In this document: in pieces, positions 8,136-14,890 of the stretch | How positions within the stretch are numbered: position 1 is the stretch's first letter | Layout: every line of letters starts with the position of its first letter | Origin: CAVUOA01 sp963742955 | GTDB lineage: Bacteria > Bacteroidota > Ignavibacteria > Tepidaquicellales > OLB5 | DNA: 18,994 nt | NCBI GenBank assembly: GCA_963742955.1 | Contig: CAVUOA010000005.1 | Coordinates: forward strand, 1 to 18,994 | Direction of reading: 5' to 3' | Notes under the pieces: model-generated | Told to the model about the DNA's origin: nothing | What the model saw: the letters and a program-made list of their open reading frames with translations, nothing else | Database searches by the model: none | Translations under genes and position numbers: made by a program

Positions 8136-8453
8136 TTAAATTTCGGGAAAATTTGTTTTGATGAGAAGTAAATGAAGAGAATCTGGTACAGAAGAAAAAT
8201 CGAATACAGCGGAACAGAGGCGGAGTATTTTTTCATCGGCTTGAGAAAAATTACCTTTTGAAATCTCGCAAAAAGCGCCGGTTAATCCGCATGCAATGCA
8301 TTCTTTGTTATACTTCGTTTTATATTCGCATAAGGGTACGTTTTGCATAATGAAGGAATGCGGCAGAACAAACGGAGAGACTGTAGATATAAGCGCAGCA
8401 ATGAAAACTACGAAACCGGTAATTTTAAAGCTCTTTTTAAGCTCCGCTTTCAT
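8136..8453 (-). CDS. DUF2752 family membrane protein, probably frameshifted at the 3' end
   Basis: A small inner-membrane protein of unknown role. It has an N-terminal helix (ITGFVVFIAALISTV) and the DUF2752 signature: two cysteines in ECIACGLTGAF (C52, C55), then a 'KGNF' turn. As written it ends as 105 residues with a non-hydrophobic tail. Skipping one A of the A6 run (T6 at 8228-8233 on the plus strand) after residue K75 gives instead a hydrophobic tail (YSIFLLYQILFIYF), as DUF2752 proteins normally have, and ends at 8117 in an ATGA overlap with the next gene. I therefore think one base is extra here, by mutation or error, and that the real protein is 111 residues. The start ATG lies 1-2 bp from a terminator T-run, so it may depend on read-through. 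Confidence 0.7.
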   Translation of the reverse strand: MKAELKKSFKITGFVVFIAALISTVSPFVLPHSFIMQNVPLCEYKTKYNKECIACGLTGAFCEISKGNFSQADEKILRLCSAVFDFSSVPDSLHLLLIKTNFPEI

Positions 8454-8491
8454 AAAATAAAAAAGGCAATCTTTAGTATAAAGACTGCCTT
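8454..8491 (-). terminator. Strong rho-independent terminator after the second DUF4870 gene
   Basis: Read on the minus strand: AAGGCAGTCTTT, loop ATACT, AAAGATTGCCTT, with one mismatch in a 12-bp stem, then TTTTTTATTTTAT. The T-run runs directly into the start codon of the DUF2752 gene. It would end transcripts from the two DUF4870 genes, or act as an attenuator for the genes downstream. Confidence 0.85.
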
Positions 8492-8513
8492 ATTAATTAA
8501 AAAAACATAAGTT

Positions 8514-8852
8514 CTATTTGACGAGATTGAACTTTTCGCCGAACTGACCTATTAACGGCAGAGGTTTAATTTCGCCTTTGGAAGCGTTCATTATTCCCAT
8601 TATCAGGAAAACGAGCCATGCAATATATAATATCAATCCGATACCGCATGTTATTGTTGCCACGATTCCCAATACAATGTTAAGAATAAAAAGGGCTATT
8701 GCCTGCTCGGTATGATACATTACGAATTTGTTATTGCGCATATCATCCATTAAGAGCGGGATGAAGAAAATAAGATAAGCTATAATAGCCATTGTTTTAC
8801 CTGAGGAAACTTCCTCCGGCGTAACGTTAACTTGTCTTGTTGATTCTGCCAT
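8514..8852 (-). CDS. DUF4870 (Tic20-like) membrane protein
   Basis: A 112-residue protein of the DUF4870 family, inner-membrane proteins of unknown function distantly like chloroplast Tic20. The conserved opening (SGKTMAIIAYL) is followed by a first helix (IIAYLIFFIPLL), the family motif NKFVMYHTEQAIALF and two further helices (LNIVLGIVATITCGIGLILYI, IAWLVFLIMGIMNA), ending in KFNLVK. The start ATG has a strong ribosome site, AGGAG about 7 nt upstream. It is a paralogue of the next gene upstream and ends the same way. A strong terminator follows. Confidence 0.9.
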   Translation of the reverse strand: MAESTRQVNVTPEEVSSGKTMAIIAYLIFFIPLLMDDMRNNKFVMYHTEQAIALFILNIVLGIVATITCGIGLILYIAWLVFLIMGIMNASKGEIKPLPLIGQFGEKFNLVK

Positions 8853-8945
8853 TTGAGTACTCCTATTTAAAGTATGGTTTTAATTTCGAATTATTTAAAA
8901 ATACATATACTGATAATACAAAATATAAAAAAAAAAGTTCATTAA

Positions 8946-9031
8946 TGAAACACAGGCAGTTATAATAAAATCCTGTACATTCTTCTTATAAGCAGAGAAC
9001 CCCTTTAATAAGGGGTTCGTACTGTGTTTCA
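8946..9031. repeat. 86-bp element with 10-bp terminal inverted repeats
   Basis: TGAAACACAG (8946-8955) and CTGTGTTTCA (9022-9031) are exact reverse complements at the ends of an 86-bp stretch. It contains an inner perfect hairpin, AACCCCTT-TAAT-AAGGGGTT (8998-9017). It lies between the two DUF4870 genes. It could be a miniature repeat element or a long mRNA stem-loop acting as a processing site or weak terminator. No target-site duplication is evident. Confidence 0.4.
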
Positions 9032-9048
9032 AAAAGCCAATGTTAAAT

Positions 9049-9447
9049 TTATTTTACTAAATTAAACTTCGCTCCGAACGAGCCTATAATCGGCAGTTCT
9101 TTTACTTTTCCCTGTGCGCCGTTAATAATACCCATAATCATTAAAACGAATAAGAATAACCTGATTAACGAGTAAATTAATGAGCCTCCGCATACATAGC
9201 CAAAGTCTATAATGCGGTAAAGTATCGGGTCTACAATGGCGAAAACAATAGCCAGAATTACCCAGCTGATAAATAATGCAATGCCCTGCTCTGTGTGATA
9301 CATTACAAATTTGTTGTCACGTGAAGTAAGAAGAGGTATAAAGCACAGAATACCGAGATATGCAATGATGCTCATCACTTTACCGTCAGATATTTCTTTT
9401 TCAGTGATTGCAGCAACGGCTGGTCTTGTGTTTGTAGTTTCAGTCAT
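9049..9447 (-). CDS. DUF4870 (Tic20-like) membrane protein, paralogue
   Basis: A 132-residue DUF4870 protein, longer than its neighbour because of a larger third segment. It shows SDGKVMSIIAYLGILCFIPLL, the motif NKFVMYHTEQGIALF, further helices (SWVILAIVFAIVDPI, LIRLFLFVLMIMGIING) and the same KFNLVK ending. The start ATG has AAAGGAAT about 6 nt upstream. The two proteins plainly arose by tandem duplication. Their role is unknown: DUF4870 is a family name only, and the Tic20-like link is fold-level inference from the literature. Confidence 0.9.
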   Translation of the reverse strand: MTETTNTRPAVAAITEKEISDGKVMSIIAYLGILCFIPLLTSRDNKFVMYHTEQGIALFISWVILAIVFAIVDPILYRIIDFGYVCGGSLIYSLIRLFLFVLMIMGIINGAQGKVKELPIIGSFGAKFNLVK

Positions 9448-9567
9448 TTTATTCCTTTGTTAAGTTAATAAATATGTAACTTAAAGTTAATTTATTTAAT
9501 ATTTGAATCGCAGGCCGTTGACGGGAGCCCGCAGCGAATTGAAATGACTTTTCAGCTAACGAGTCTG

Positions 9568-9975
9568 TTACCTGAAAATGGCCTTAATGCTGCCCCATGT
9601 GCTTCTGACACCGGATATTATGTGTGTAACGGTTATGGTATTAGAATAAACATAACCTCCGTTACCGTCCACAAGTTTAAGCCTGTAATAATATATAGGC
9701 GCCGCACTATTCATTGTAACTTCATCCCGGTAATAATAATAAGAATTATTACCTATAGCACTCACCGAACCTATGTGAATAAAATTATTAGGGTCTGATG
9801 CACTTCTTTCGATCTCGAAACGGTTCAGGTTGTCTTCAACACCGGTTTTCCATTCCAAAAGAATTGCGTCAGGTTCACTCTTGGCAGTGAAGTACTGTAA
9901 TTCAGTTGCAGCATATAAAACGCCAATGCATAACAAAGGCAATAAAATGCTGAGTATGTAGATAGGTTTTTTCAT
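9568..9975 (-). CDS. Exported protein with a fibronectin-III-like fold
   Basis: About 135 residues. An N-terminal signal peptide (MKKPIYILSILLPLLCIGVLYA) is followed by a single beta-rich domain: ATELQYFTAKSEPDAILLEW, RFEIERSAS, YYYYRDEV and YYYRLKLVDGNGGYVYSNTI, a pattern typical of fibronectin-III-like domains in Bacteroidota surface proteins. It ends in GVRSTWGSIKAIFR, a tail I have seen in similar small proteins of this lineage, though I cannot verify how widely it is kept. It lacks a T9SS sorting domain, so it is probably periplasmic or surface-exposed by another route. I chose the ATG at 9975 over an in-frame TTG at 9990 because the signal peptide starts there. A good promoter lies just upstream. 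Confidence 0.75.
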   Translation of the reverse strand: MKKPIYILSILLPLLCIGVLYAATELQYFTAKSEPDAILLEWKTGVEDNLNRFEIERSASDPNNFIHIGSVSAIGNNSYYYYRDEVTMNSAAPIYYYRLKLVDGNGGYVYSNTITVTHIISGVRSTWGSIKAIFR

Positions 9976-9987
9976 TGTAAATCTGCT

Positions 9988-10018
9988 CAAATATAAACCT
10001 TAAATCAAAAAAATGCAA
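9988..10018 (-). promoter_or_regulatory. Bacteroidota-type promoter of the exported-protein gene
   Basis: On the minus strand TTG (10016-10018) is followed by a 20-bp spacer and TATATTTG (9988-9995), matching the TTG-N17-23-TAnnTTTG form. The start codon lies 12 bp beyond the -7 box, so the mRNA leader would be very short. Confidence 0.4.
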
Positions 10019-10156
10019 GCATTATTATTTTTAATATAACTAACAGGAATTATTGAATTTATGCAGAAAACTTTCTAAAGCGCCGCCCGCCGGAACTGCT
10101 ATAAAATTAAGGCACTTCGGGACTTTTATCAGTTTTTTGGAAAATGCGTAAAATTT

Positions 10157-11287
10157 TTATCCCAGGTTTTTCTTGAATCTGAGGGAGCTGAGGAACAGAA
10201 TTATTATCCCAAATAGAAACAGGGCTAGTGTTTCAGGCCACAGGTCAGCAAACCCGATACCTTTTAATACTATCCCGCGGAGTATAACAATGAAGTATCT
10301 CAATGGAACAAGGTATGTAACATACTGTATAGCAGGAGGCATATTTTCAATCGGGAAAGCAAACCCGGAAAGGAATATCATTGGCATCATTATGCCGAAT
10401 GCTGATGTTATCATTGCCTGCATTTGAGTTTTTGTAATTGTAGAAACAAACATTCCAAGACCCAGTGTTGAAAGCATAAACAAAAAAGAAGAAAAGAAAA
10501 GATAAAGTACACTGCCCCTGACTTCAATCTGAAACCAAAACCGCATAACACTCAGGACTATTGTTACAGCCAGAAAGCCCAGAATGGAAAAAGGCACAAG
10601 CTTTCCTAAAATCATTTGGTACGGTTTTATCGGTGTAACTATTAATTGTTCAAGAGTACCGATTTCTCTTTCTTTTACGATAGCTAAAGATGTTAAGCTT
10701 GTTGTAACAATCATAATTATCAGCCCAACAATGCTGGGAAGCATATAGTTTCTTGTTGTAAGGTCGGGGTTATACCATATTCTTACTTCAGGCTGAATGG
10801 TTCCTGCCAGGGGTTTCTTTATTCCCGAGCGCTGAAGTGTTTCAAACATAATATTTTGTGAGTAGCTTGAAACAACTCCCTGCACATATCCTGATGAAAT
10901 TGCCGCTTTGTTACCGTCAGCGCCGTCAAATATTACCTGCAGCGGAGCTGTTTTTTTTGCGCCGATGTTTTTGCCGAAATCGGTTGGGATTACAATGCCA
11001 ACAAGTGCATTGCCTTTATCGATTATTTTTGTAAGCTCATCATAGCTTGTTACATAATAGTCAATTTCAAAGTAACCGGATTTTTCAAAATTTCTTACAA
11101 GGTCACGGCTGGTTTCAGACCTGTCCTGGTCAAATACAACCGTGTGAATTATTTTAATATCAAGATTTGCTGCGTAACCCAAAAATATCAGCTGAATTAC
11201 AGGTGCAATAATTACAGTTGCAAACATGCGTTTGTCCCGCTTGAACTGCAGGAATTCTTTTATTATAAAATTATAAATTAATCTCAT
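10157..11287 (-). CDS. ABC-2 type efflux permease (YbhR-like)
   Basis: A 376-residue inner-membrane subunit of the efflux ABC exporter. It has the ABC-2 layout: a first transmembrane helix near residues 20-40 (RMFATVIIAPVIQLIFLGYA), a large extracytoplasmic loop to about 180, then five helices, with the cytoplasmic coupling motif VKEREIGTLEQL and the LSGFAFPIENMP loop. It is homologous to the permease just upstream and like E. coli YbhR in length and position (last gene of the operon). The start ATG overlaps the stop of the preceding permease gene as ATGA, so the two are translationally coupled and probably form a heterodimer. No clear terminator follows. The substrate is unknown. Confidence 0.93.
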   Translation of the reverse strand: MRLIYNFIIKEFLQFKRDKRMFATVIIAPVIQLIFLGYAANLDIKIIHTVVFDQDRSETSRDLVRNFEKSGYFEIDYYVTSYDELTKIIDKGNALVGIVIPTDFGKNIGAKKTAPLQVIFDGADGNKAAISSGYVQGVVSSYSQNIMFETLQRSGIKKPLAGTIQPEVRIWYNPDLTTRNYMLPSIVGLIIMIVTTSLTSLAIVKEREIGTLEQLIVTPIKPYQMILGKLVPFSILGFLAVTIVLSVMRFWFQIEVRGSVLYLFFSSFLFMLSTLGLGMFVSTITKTQMQAMITSAFGIMMPMIFLSGFAFPIENMPPAIQYVTYLVPLRYFIVILRGIVLKGIGFADLWPETLALFLFGIIILFLSSLRFKKNLG

Positions 11288-12414
11288 TGCACGCGCTGTT
11301 TAATTATCCTGATAGAAGCAAATGTCAGCAGAATAGCTGAAAATATTAAAAGATAAATTAACTGCGGCCAGAATGCTTCAATCCCTTCTCCTTTTACAAG
11401 TATATTTCTCAATGCTATTATGAAAAATTTCGCAGGTGTAATATTTGTCAGAATCTGCAGAAACTTCGGCATGCTTTCAATAGGAAATATAAAGCCCGAA
11501 AGCAGGTTTGAAGGCAGCTGTGATATAAGAAGTCCCATCTGGAATGCAACCTGCTGTGATTCCGCAATAGTTGATATGAAAATTCCTATGTTTAGACAGC
11601 AGAACAAATACAATAACGTGGAAATAAAAAACCAGAAAATGCTTCCTTTTACGCTGACGCCGAATATAATGTTGCCGGCAAGAGTGATAATTGCTGCAAT
11701 CATAAGCGCAAGCAGGGTATACGGCAGGACTTTGCCGATAAGCAGTTCAATCGATGAAACAGGGGACACATTAATTTGCTCCATTGTACCGAGCTCTTTT
11801 TCTCTTACTATAGCAATTGCGGTAAGAACAACCGAAAGGGTAATGAGTATTGAAGCAATTAAGCCCGGCATCAGGTACTGTGAAGTTTTTAATTCGGGAT
11901 TGAACCAGAAAACCGGCTGCAAATCAACAGGAGTATAAATATCAATTCCGGAACGCTCGAGCACTTCGTTCTGGTATTTACCCGAAAGGTTCCTGGTGGC
12001 GGCGTTAACATAGTTCATTATAATAGTGGCTGTGTTGCCGTCTACACCGTCAATCAGGTATTGTATTTTAGCATCTTCCTTATTGTAGAATTTATCCGAA
12101 AGGTCATTTGGAATTACAATGACGCATTGAACCTGCTTTTCATCTAAAGCTTTGTTAATTGACTGTTGATTATCATAATAACCTATAAGCTTAAAGTATC
12201 CTGTCTTCTGAAGTGACTGGATATACTCTCTGCTTAATTGCGAGTTTTCCCTGTCATATACCCCGATTTTTATATCAGTCACGTCGAAGTTTAAAGCATA
12301 GCCAAAGAGCACAAGCATGAAAATAGGGAAAACAAACATTATAACAAGCGTTCTTACATCACGCCTTATTTGCCTTAATTCCTTTTTTGATATTGCCCAG
12401 ATTCTGAATAACAT
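11284..12414 (-). CDS. ABC-2 type efflux permease (YbhS-like)
   Basis: The partner permease of the exporter. I chose the ATG at 12414, one base after the ATPase 2 stop codon, giving 376 residues, the same as its partner. A TTG at 12432 would add six residues and overlap the ATPase gene by 17 bp. The topology is ABC-2: an N-terminal helix (VRTLVIMFVFPIFMLVLFGYA), an extracytoplasmic domain to about 180, then five helices with VREKELGTMEQINVSP and LSGFIFPIESMP. Paired with ATPases 1 and 2, the adaptor and TolC, it would complete the transport channel. E. coli YbhS holds the same position. Confidence 0.93.
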   Translation of the reverse strand: MLFRIWAISKKELRQIRRDVRTLVIMFVFPIFMLVLFGYALNFDVTDIKIGVYDRENSQLSREYIQSLQKTGYFKLIGYYDNQQSINKALDEKQVQCVIVIPNDLSDKFYNKEDAKIQYLIDGVDGNTATIIMNYVNAATRNLSGKYQNEVLERSGIDIYTPVDLQPVFWFNPELKTSQYLMPGLIASILITLSVVLTAIAIVREKELGTMEQINVSPVSSIELLIGKVLPYTLLALMIAAIITLAGNIIFGVSVKGSIFWFFISTLLYLFCCLNIGIFISTIAESQQVAFQMGLLISQLPSNLLSGFIFPIESMPKFLQILTNITPAKFFIIALRNILVKGEGIEAFWPQLIYLLIFSAILLTFASIRIIKQRVQ

Positions 12415-12415
12415 G

Positions 12416-13375
12416 CTATGTGTTTGGTTCAAGTAAGTTCACAAAAACATCTTCAAGTGAGGGAACTATCCTGTCGATTCTCGAAACATTAATGCGGTTC
12501 TCCTCAGTAAGTATTTTCCTTATATCATTTATTGTTTCTTCGGCGGATGAGTGCGGATTGTTATCGGCAATCATAACATGAAGATATCTCCCGAAGTAAG
12601 CAGCTTTTTTAAGCCAGGGGATTTTATCAACAATCTGCATGGCGTCATCTATCCGGTCACACTCGATTTCAAGTATAGGGTTTTTAAGATAATTTGTTTT
12701 AAGTTCTTTAGGGCTTCCGCCTGCAATGATTTTGCCGGCGTCAATCATCATAATCCTGTTGCAGAACTCAGCTTCATCAAGGTAGTGGGTGGTTACAAAA
12801 ACAGTAGTCCCGTTTTGTGAAAGTTCATTTATAAAATCCCAGAAATTTCTTCTGGAAATCGGGTCAACTCCGCCGGTAGGTTCATCGAGAAATACAATTT
12901 TCGGTTCATGAATTACGGCGCATCCAAGCGCCAGGCGCTGCTTAAATCCCGCAGCAAGGTTTCGCGTAAGCGTGTTTTCCCTTCCTTCGAGACCCGCCAT
13001 TTTAAGCACCCATTCTTTTCTGTTACGAAGCCTATCACTGTTTAATCCGTAAACGCTTCCGAAAAACCGTATGTTTTCTCCGGCAGTAAGGTCATTATAC
13101 AGCGAAAACTTCTGTGACATGTAGCCGATATTTTTTTTGATGTCATCGGGCTGCTTTTGAACACTGAACCCACCAACCATTGCATCTCCGGATGTAGGTT
13201 CAAGTATCCCGCAGAGCATTCTAATGGTAGTTGATTTACCGGCGCCGTTAGCTCCCAAAAAACCGAATACCTCGCCCTGTTTTACCTCAAAACAGACGTT
13301 ATCGACAGAAACAAACGTGCCGAATTTCTTGGTTAGATTTTTTACTTCTATTGAATACAATGTTTTATCTATCAT
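12416..13375 (-). CDS. ABC exporter ATPase 2 (like the C-terminal half of YbhF)
   Basis: A 319-residue ATP-binding subunit that powers efflux. Walker A GANGAGKST is at residues 41-49, Walker B VFLDEP at 161-166, followed by TGGVDPISRR. The signature motif is unusual: LAAGFKQ (140-146) instead of LSGGQ. From memory, the second ATPase half of E. coli YbhF carries the same kind of altered signature (GFKQRLAL), so this gene matches that half, while ATPase 1 matches the first. It starts at ATG 13375, which lies within the arm of a hairpin repeat. It follows tolC after a 177-bp spacer, the only large gap in the operon. Confidence 0.93.
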   Translation of the reverse strand: MIDKTLYSIEVKNLTKKFGTFVSVDNVCFEVKQGEVFGFLGANGAGKSTTIRMLCGILEPTSGDAMVGGFSVQKQPDDIKKNIGYMSQKFSLYNDLTAGENIRFFGSVYGLNSDRLRNRKEWVLKMAGLEGRENTLTRNLAAGFKQRLALGCAVIHEPKIVFLDEPTGGVDPISRRNFWDFINELSQNGTTVFVTTHYLDEAEFCNRIMMIDAGKIIAGGSPKELKTNYLKNPILEIECDRIDDAMQIVDKIPWLKKAAYFGRYLHVMIADNNPHSSAEETINDIRKILTEENRINVSRIDRIVPSLEDVFVNLLEPNT

Positions 13376-13412
13376 TCCCGCGCCTGCCTGCAGCCGGCAG
13401 GGATGCGGGAAT
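13374..13412. repeat. Nested hairpin repeat overlapping the ATPase 2 start codon
   Basis: ATTCCCGC (13374-13381) and GCGGGAAT (13405-13412) are exact reverse complements. Inside them lies a second stem, CCTGCC / GGCAGG (13383-13388 with 13396-13401). On the mRNA the 3' arm ends in the A-U of the ATPase 2 start codon, so folding would hide the start. The ATTCCCGC...GCGGGAAT form is common among dispersed repeats of many genomes. Confidence 0.65.
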
Positions 13413-13552
13413 CCAGTTAACCTGTTAAAATATTTTAACTTTCTTTTCTGTCAGGTCGTAAGACCTGACAGAACTATTAAGACCCGACAGCACCGTTATC
13501 ATTATGTTGGGTGTTATTGTGCAGTCAGATGTTTCCACCTAGCTGCGGAAAA
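13376..13552. other. 177-bp spacer inside the efflux operon, filled with inverted repeats
   Basis: There is no gene here. The spacer holds the nested hairpin at the ATPase 2 start, a 16-bp AT palindrome (GTTAAAATATTTTAAC, 13424-13439), an 11-bp stem hairpin (13447-13472) and a second near-copy of one of its arms at 13478-13490. All other gaps in the operon are 18 bp or less. It may have been created by repeat insertion and may allow different expression of genes on each side. Confidence 0.6.
13447..13472. repeat. Perfect 11-bp stem hairpin with GTAA loop, plus a second partial copy
   Basis: TCTGTCAGGTC and GACCTGACAGA are exact reverse complements around GTAA. TAAGACCTGACAG (13459-13471) recurs as TAAGACCCGACAG at 13478-13490 with one mismatch. 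There is no T-run of terminator type. It is probably a dispersed repeat or an mRNA processing or stability element within the operon. Confidence 0.6.
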
Positions 13553-14872
13553 CTAATAAATTTTTCTTCCCAATGATTTATCAAGCTTCACTTTTGCCAG
13601 TTTGTAATCAATCAGTGCATTTGTATAATTGGTCTTTGCCTGTAACAGGGAGTTCTCCGCATCTATAATATCGGTGCTTGTTGCAAGCTGAACATCATAT
13701 TTCTCGCGGAATGTTCTTAAGTTTTCATCCGCCTGCTCAATTGCTTTCATAATTACATCAAGTTTTTCTTTGGCATACTTCAAGCTGAGGTAATTCTGGT
13801 TTACTTCAAGCTGTATGTTATCTTTAATCTGGTCAAGCGATGTCTGAGCCTGGTAGAGGTTTTCTTCAGCCTGTACAACCTGTGAAGAGGTACTGCCCCA
13901 GTTCCATATATCCCAGCTTAGTGTTATGCCTATATCCCATGTGCCTTTAAACTGTTCAAGCGGCGGCTGATAGCGTGAGTTAGGATTTGCATAAGTATAA
14001 TTTCCTGAAAGATACACCGATGGAAAATAACCCGAGCGTGATGCCTTGATGTTTTCTTTTCCGGCTTCCAGTGAGTATTTAATTGATTTTATCTCACTTC
14101 TGCTGTTTAATGCTTCTTTTTCAAGCGCATCAAGATTTTCGCTTACAGTTTCGGGTACAATTTCAACTTTTTCGATTTCAGTATTCTCATTAAGCGGCAA
14201 TCCCAGTGCTTTGTTAAGCGAGCTTCTGGCGAGGTCAATATTATTGTTTGCATCAATTAATGAAAGCTGGATGTTCGATTCCTGCACTTCGAATTTCAGC
14301 AGGTCGTTTTTTGTTGCAAGACCGTTGTTCATAAAGTTCTTAGTATCGGTAATATGCTGTTCAGCCGATTTAACGCTTTCCAGAAGCAAATTTTTCAACT
14401 GCTGGGCTTTGTAAAGATTCAGGTATGAACTGTAAACCGAAAATGCAACTTCGTTTTTTGTTTTGTTTACGTCTTCCGAAACGGATTGGTTATAATATTC
14501 TGCAGCGCTTTTTAAAGCGCTGAGGCGGAACCCTGTAAACAACGGCTGCTGAAGGGATAGCCTTACTGTATAATTATTCAGCAGAACATCTGAAATTTTT
14601 ATAGGTGTAGGCGAAATAGGGAGATGAACCTCAAACGCCGGCACATCGCTTAAACGAGTGTAGTTAGCTGTAAGCTTAAGCTGCGGGAAGTACTGCGACT
14701 GCACTTCATCAACTTTAGCAGACGAGCTGATTATTTTTGAATTTGATATTTTTATGTCTTTGCTGTTTTTAAAAGCAATCTCAATGCTTTCTTTCAGGCT
14801 GAGCTTTTGCTGCGGGAAAGCATTTACCGAAGCTATTAAAAAAATAACAGTTATTATTAATACTTTTTTCAT
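13553..14872 (-). CDS. TolC-family outer-membrane efflux protein
   Basis: A 439-residue outer-membrane channel subunit that forms the exit duct of a tripartite exporter. A signal peptide (MKKVLIITVIFLIASVNA) is followed by the two repeats typical of the family, each with a long coiled-coil stretch and a beta-strand pair (about 30-220 and 225-435). These are marked by SLKESIEIAFKNSKDIKISNS at the start, the LTANYTRLSD and VYLSGNYTYANP strands, and ATSTDIIDAENSLLQAKTNY near the end. The length is normal. It starts 18 bp after ATPase 1, so it is tightly in the operon. Having its own TolC inside a YbhGFSR-type operon is a difference from the enterobacterial arrangement. Confidence 0.95.
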   Translation of the reverse strand: MKKVLIITVIFLIASVNAFPQQKLSLKESIEIAFKNSKDIKISNSKIISSSAKVDEVQSQYFPQLKLTANYTRLSDVPAFEVHLPISPTPIKISDVLLNNYTVRLSLQQPLFTGFRLSALKSAAEYYNQSVSEDVNKTKNEVAFSVYSSYLNLYKAQQLKNLLLESVKSAEQHITDTKNFMNNGLATKNDLLKFEVQESNIQLSLIDANNNIDLARSSLNKALGLPLNENTEIEKVEIVPETVSENLDALEKEALNSRSEIKSIKYSLEAGKENIKASRSGYFPSVYLSGNYTYANPNSRYQPPLEQFKGTWDIGITLSWDIWNWGSTSSQVVQAEENLYQAQTSLDQIKDNIQLEVNQNYLSLKYAKEKLDVIMKAIEQADENLRTFREKYDVQLATSTDIIDAENSLLQAKTNYTNALIDYKLAKVKLDKSLGRKIY

Positions 14873-14890
14873 ATCAAATAGAATTTAACT

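Noticed and set aside
7872..9447. A toxin or phage holin module in the small membrane-protein run
   Set aside because: The DUF4870 and DUF2752 signatures are clear, and there is no antitoxin, endolysin or phage gene near.
11420..11938. A 172-codon open frame on the plus strand opposite the second ABC-2 permease
   Set aside because: It is antisense to a clear, well-conserved permease gene, and its composition is what a shadow of hydrophobic codons gives.
12412..12432. TTG start at 12432 for the second permease, giving a 17-bp overlap with ATPase 2
   Set aside because: An ATG at 12414 sits one base after the ATPase 2 stop and gives the same length (376) as the partner permease, which is simpler.
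13370..13500. CRISPR array or insertion-sequence ends in the operon spacer
   Set aside because: The repeats differ from one another, have no regular spacer spacing, and no transposase or target duplication is present.
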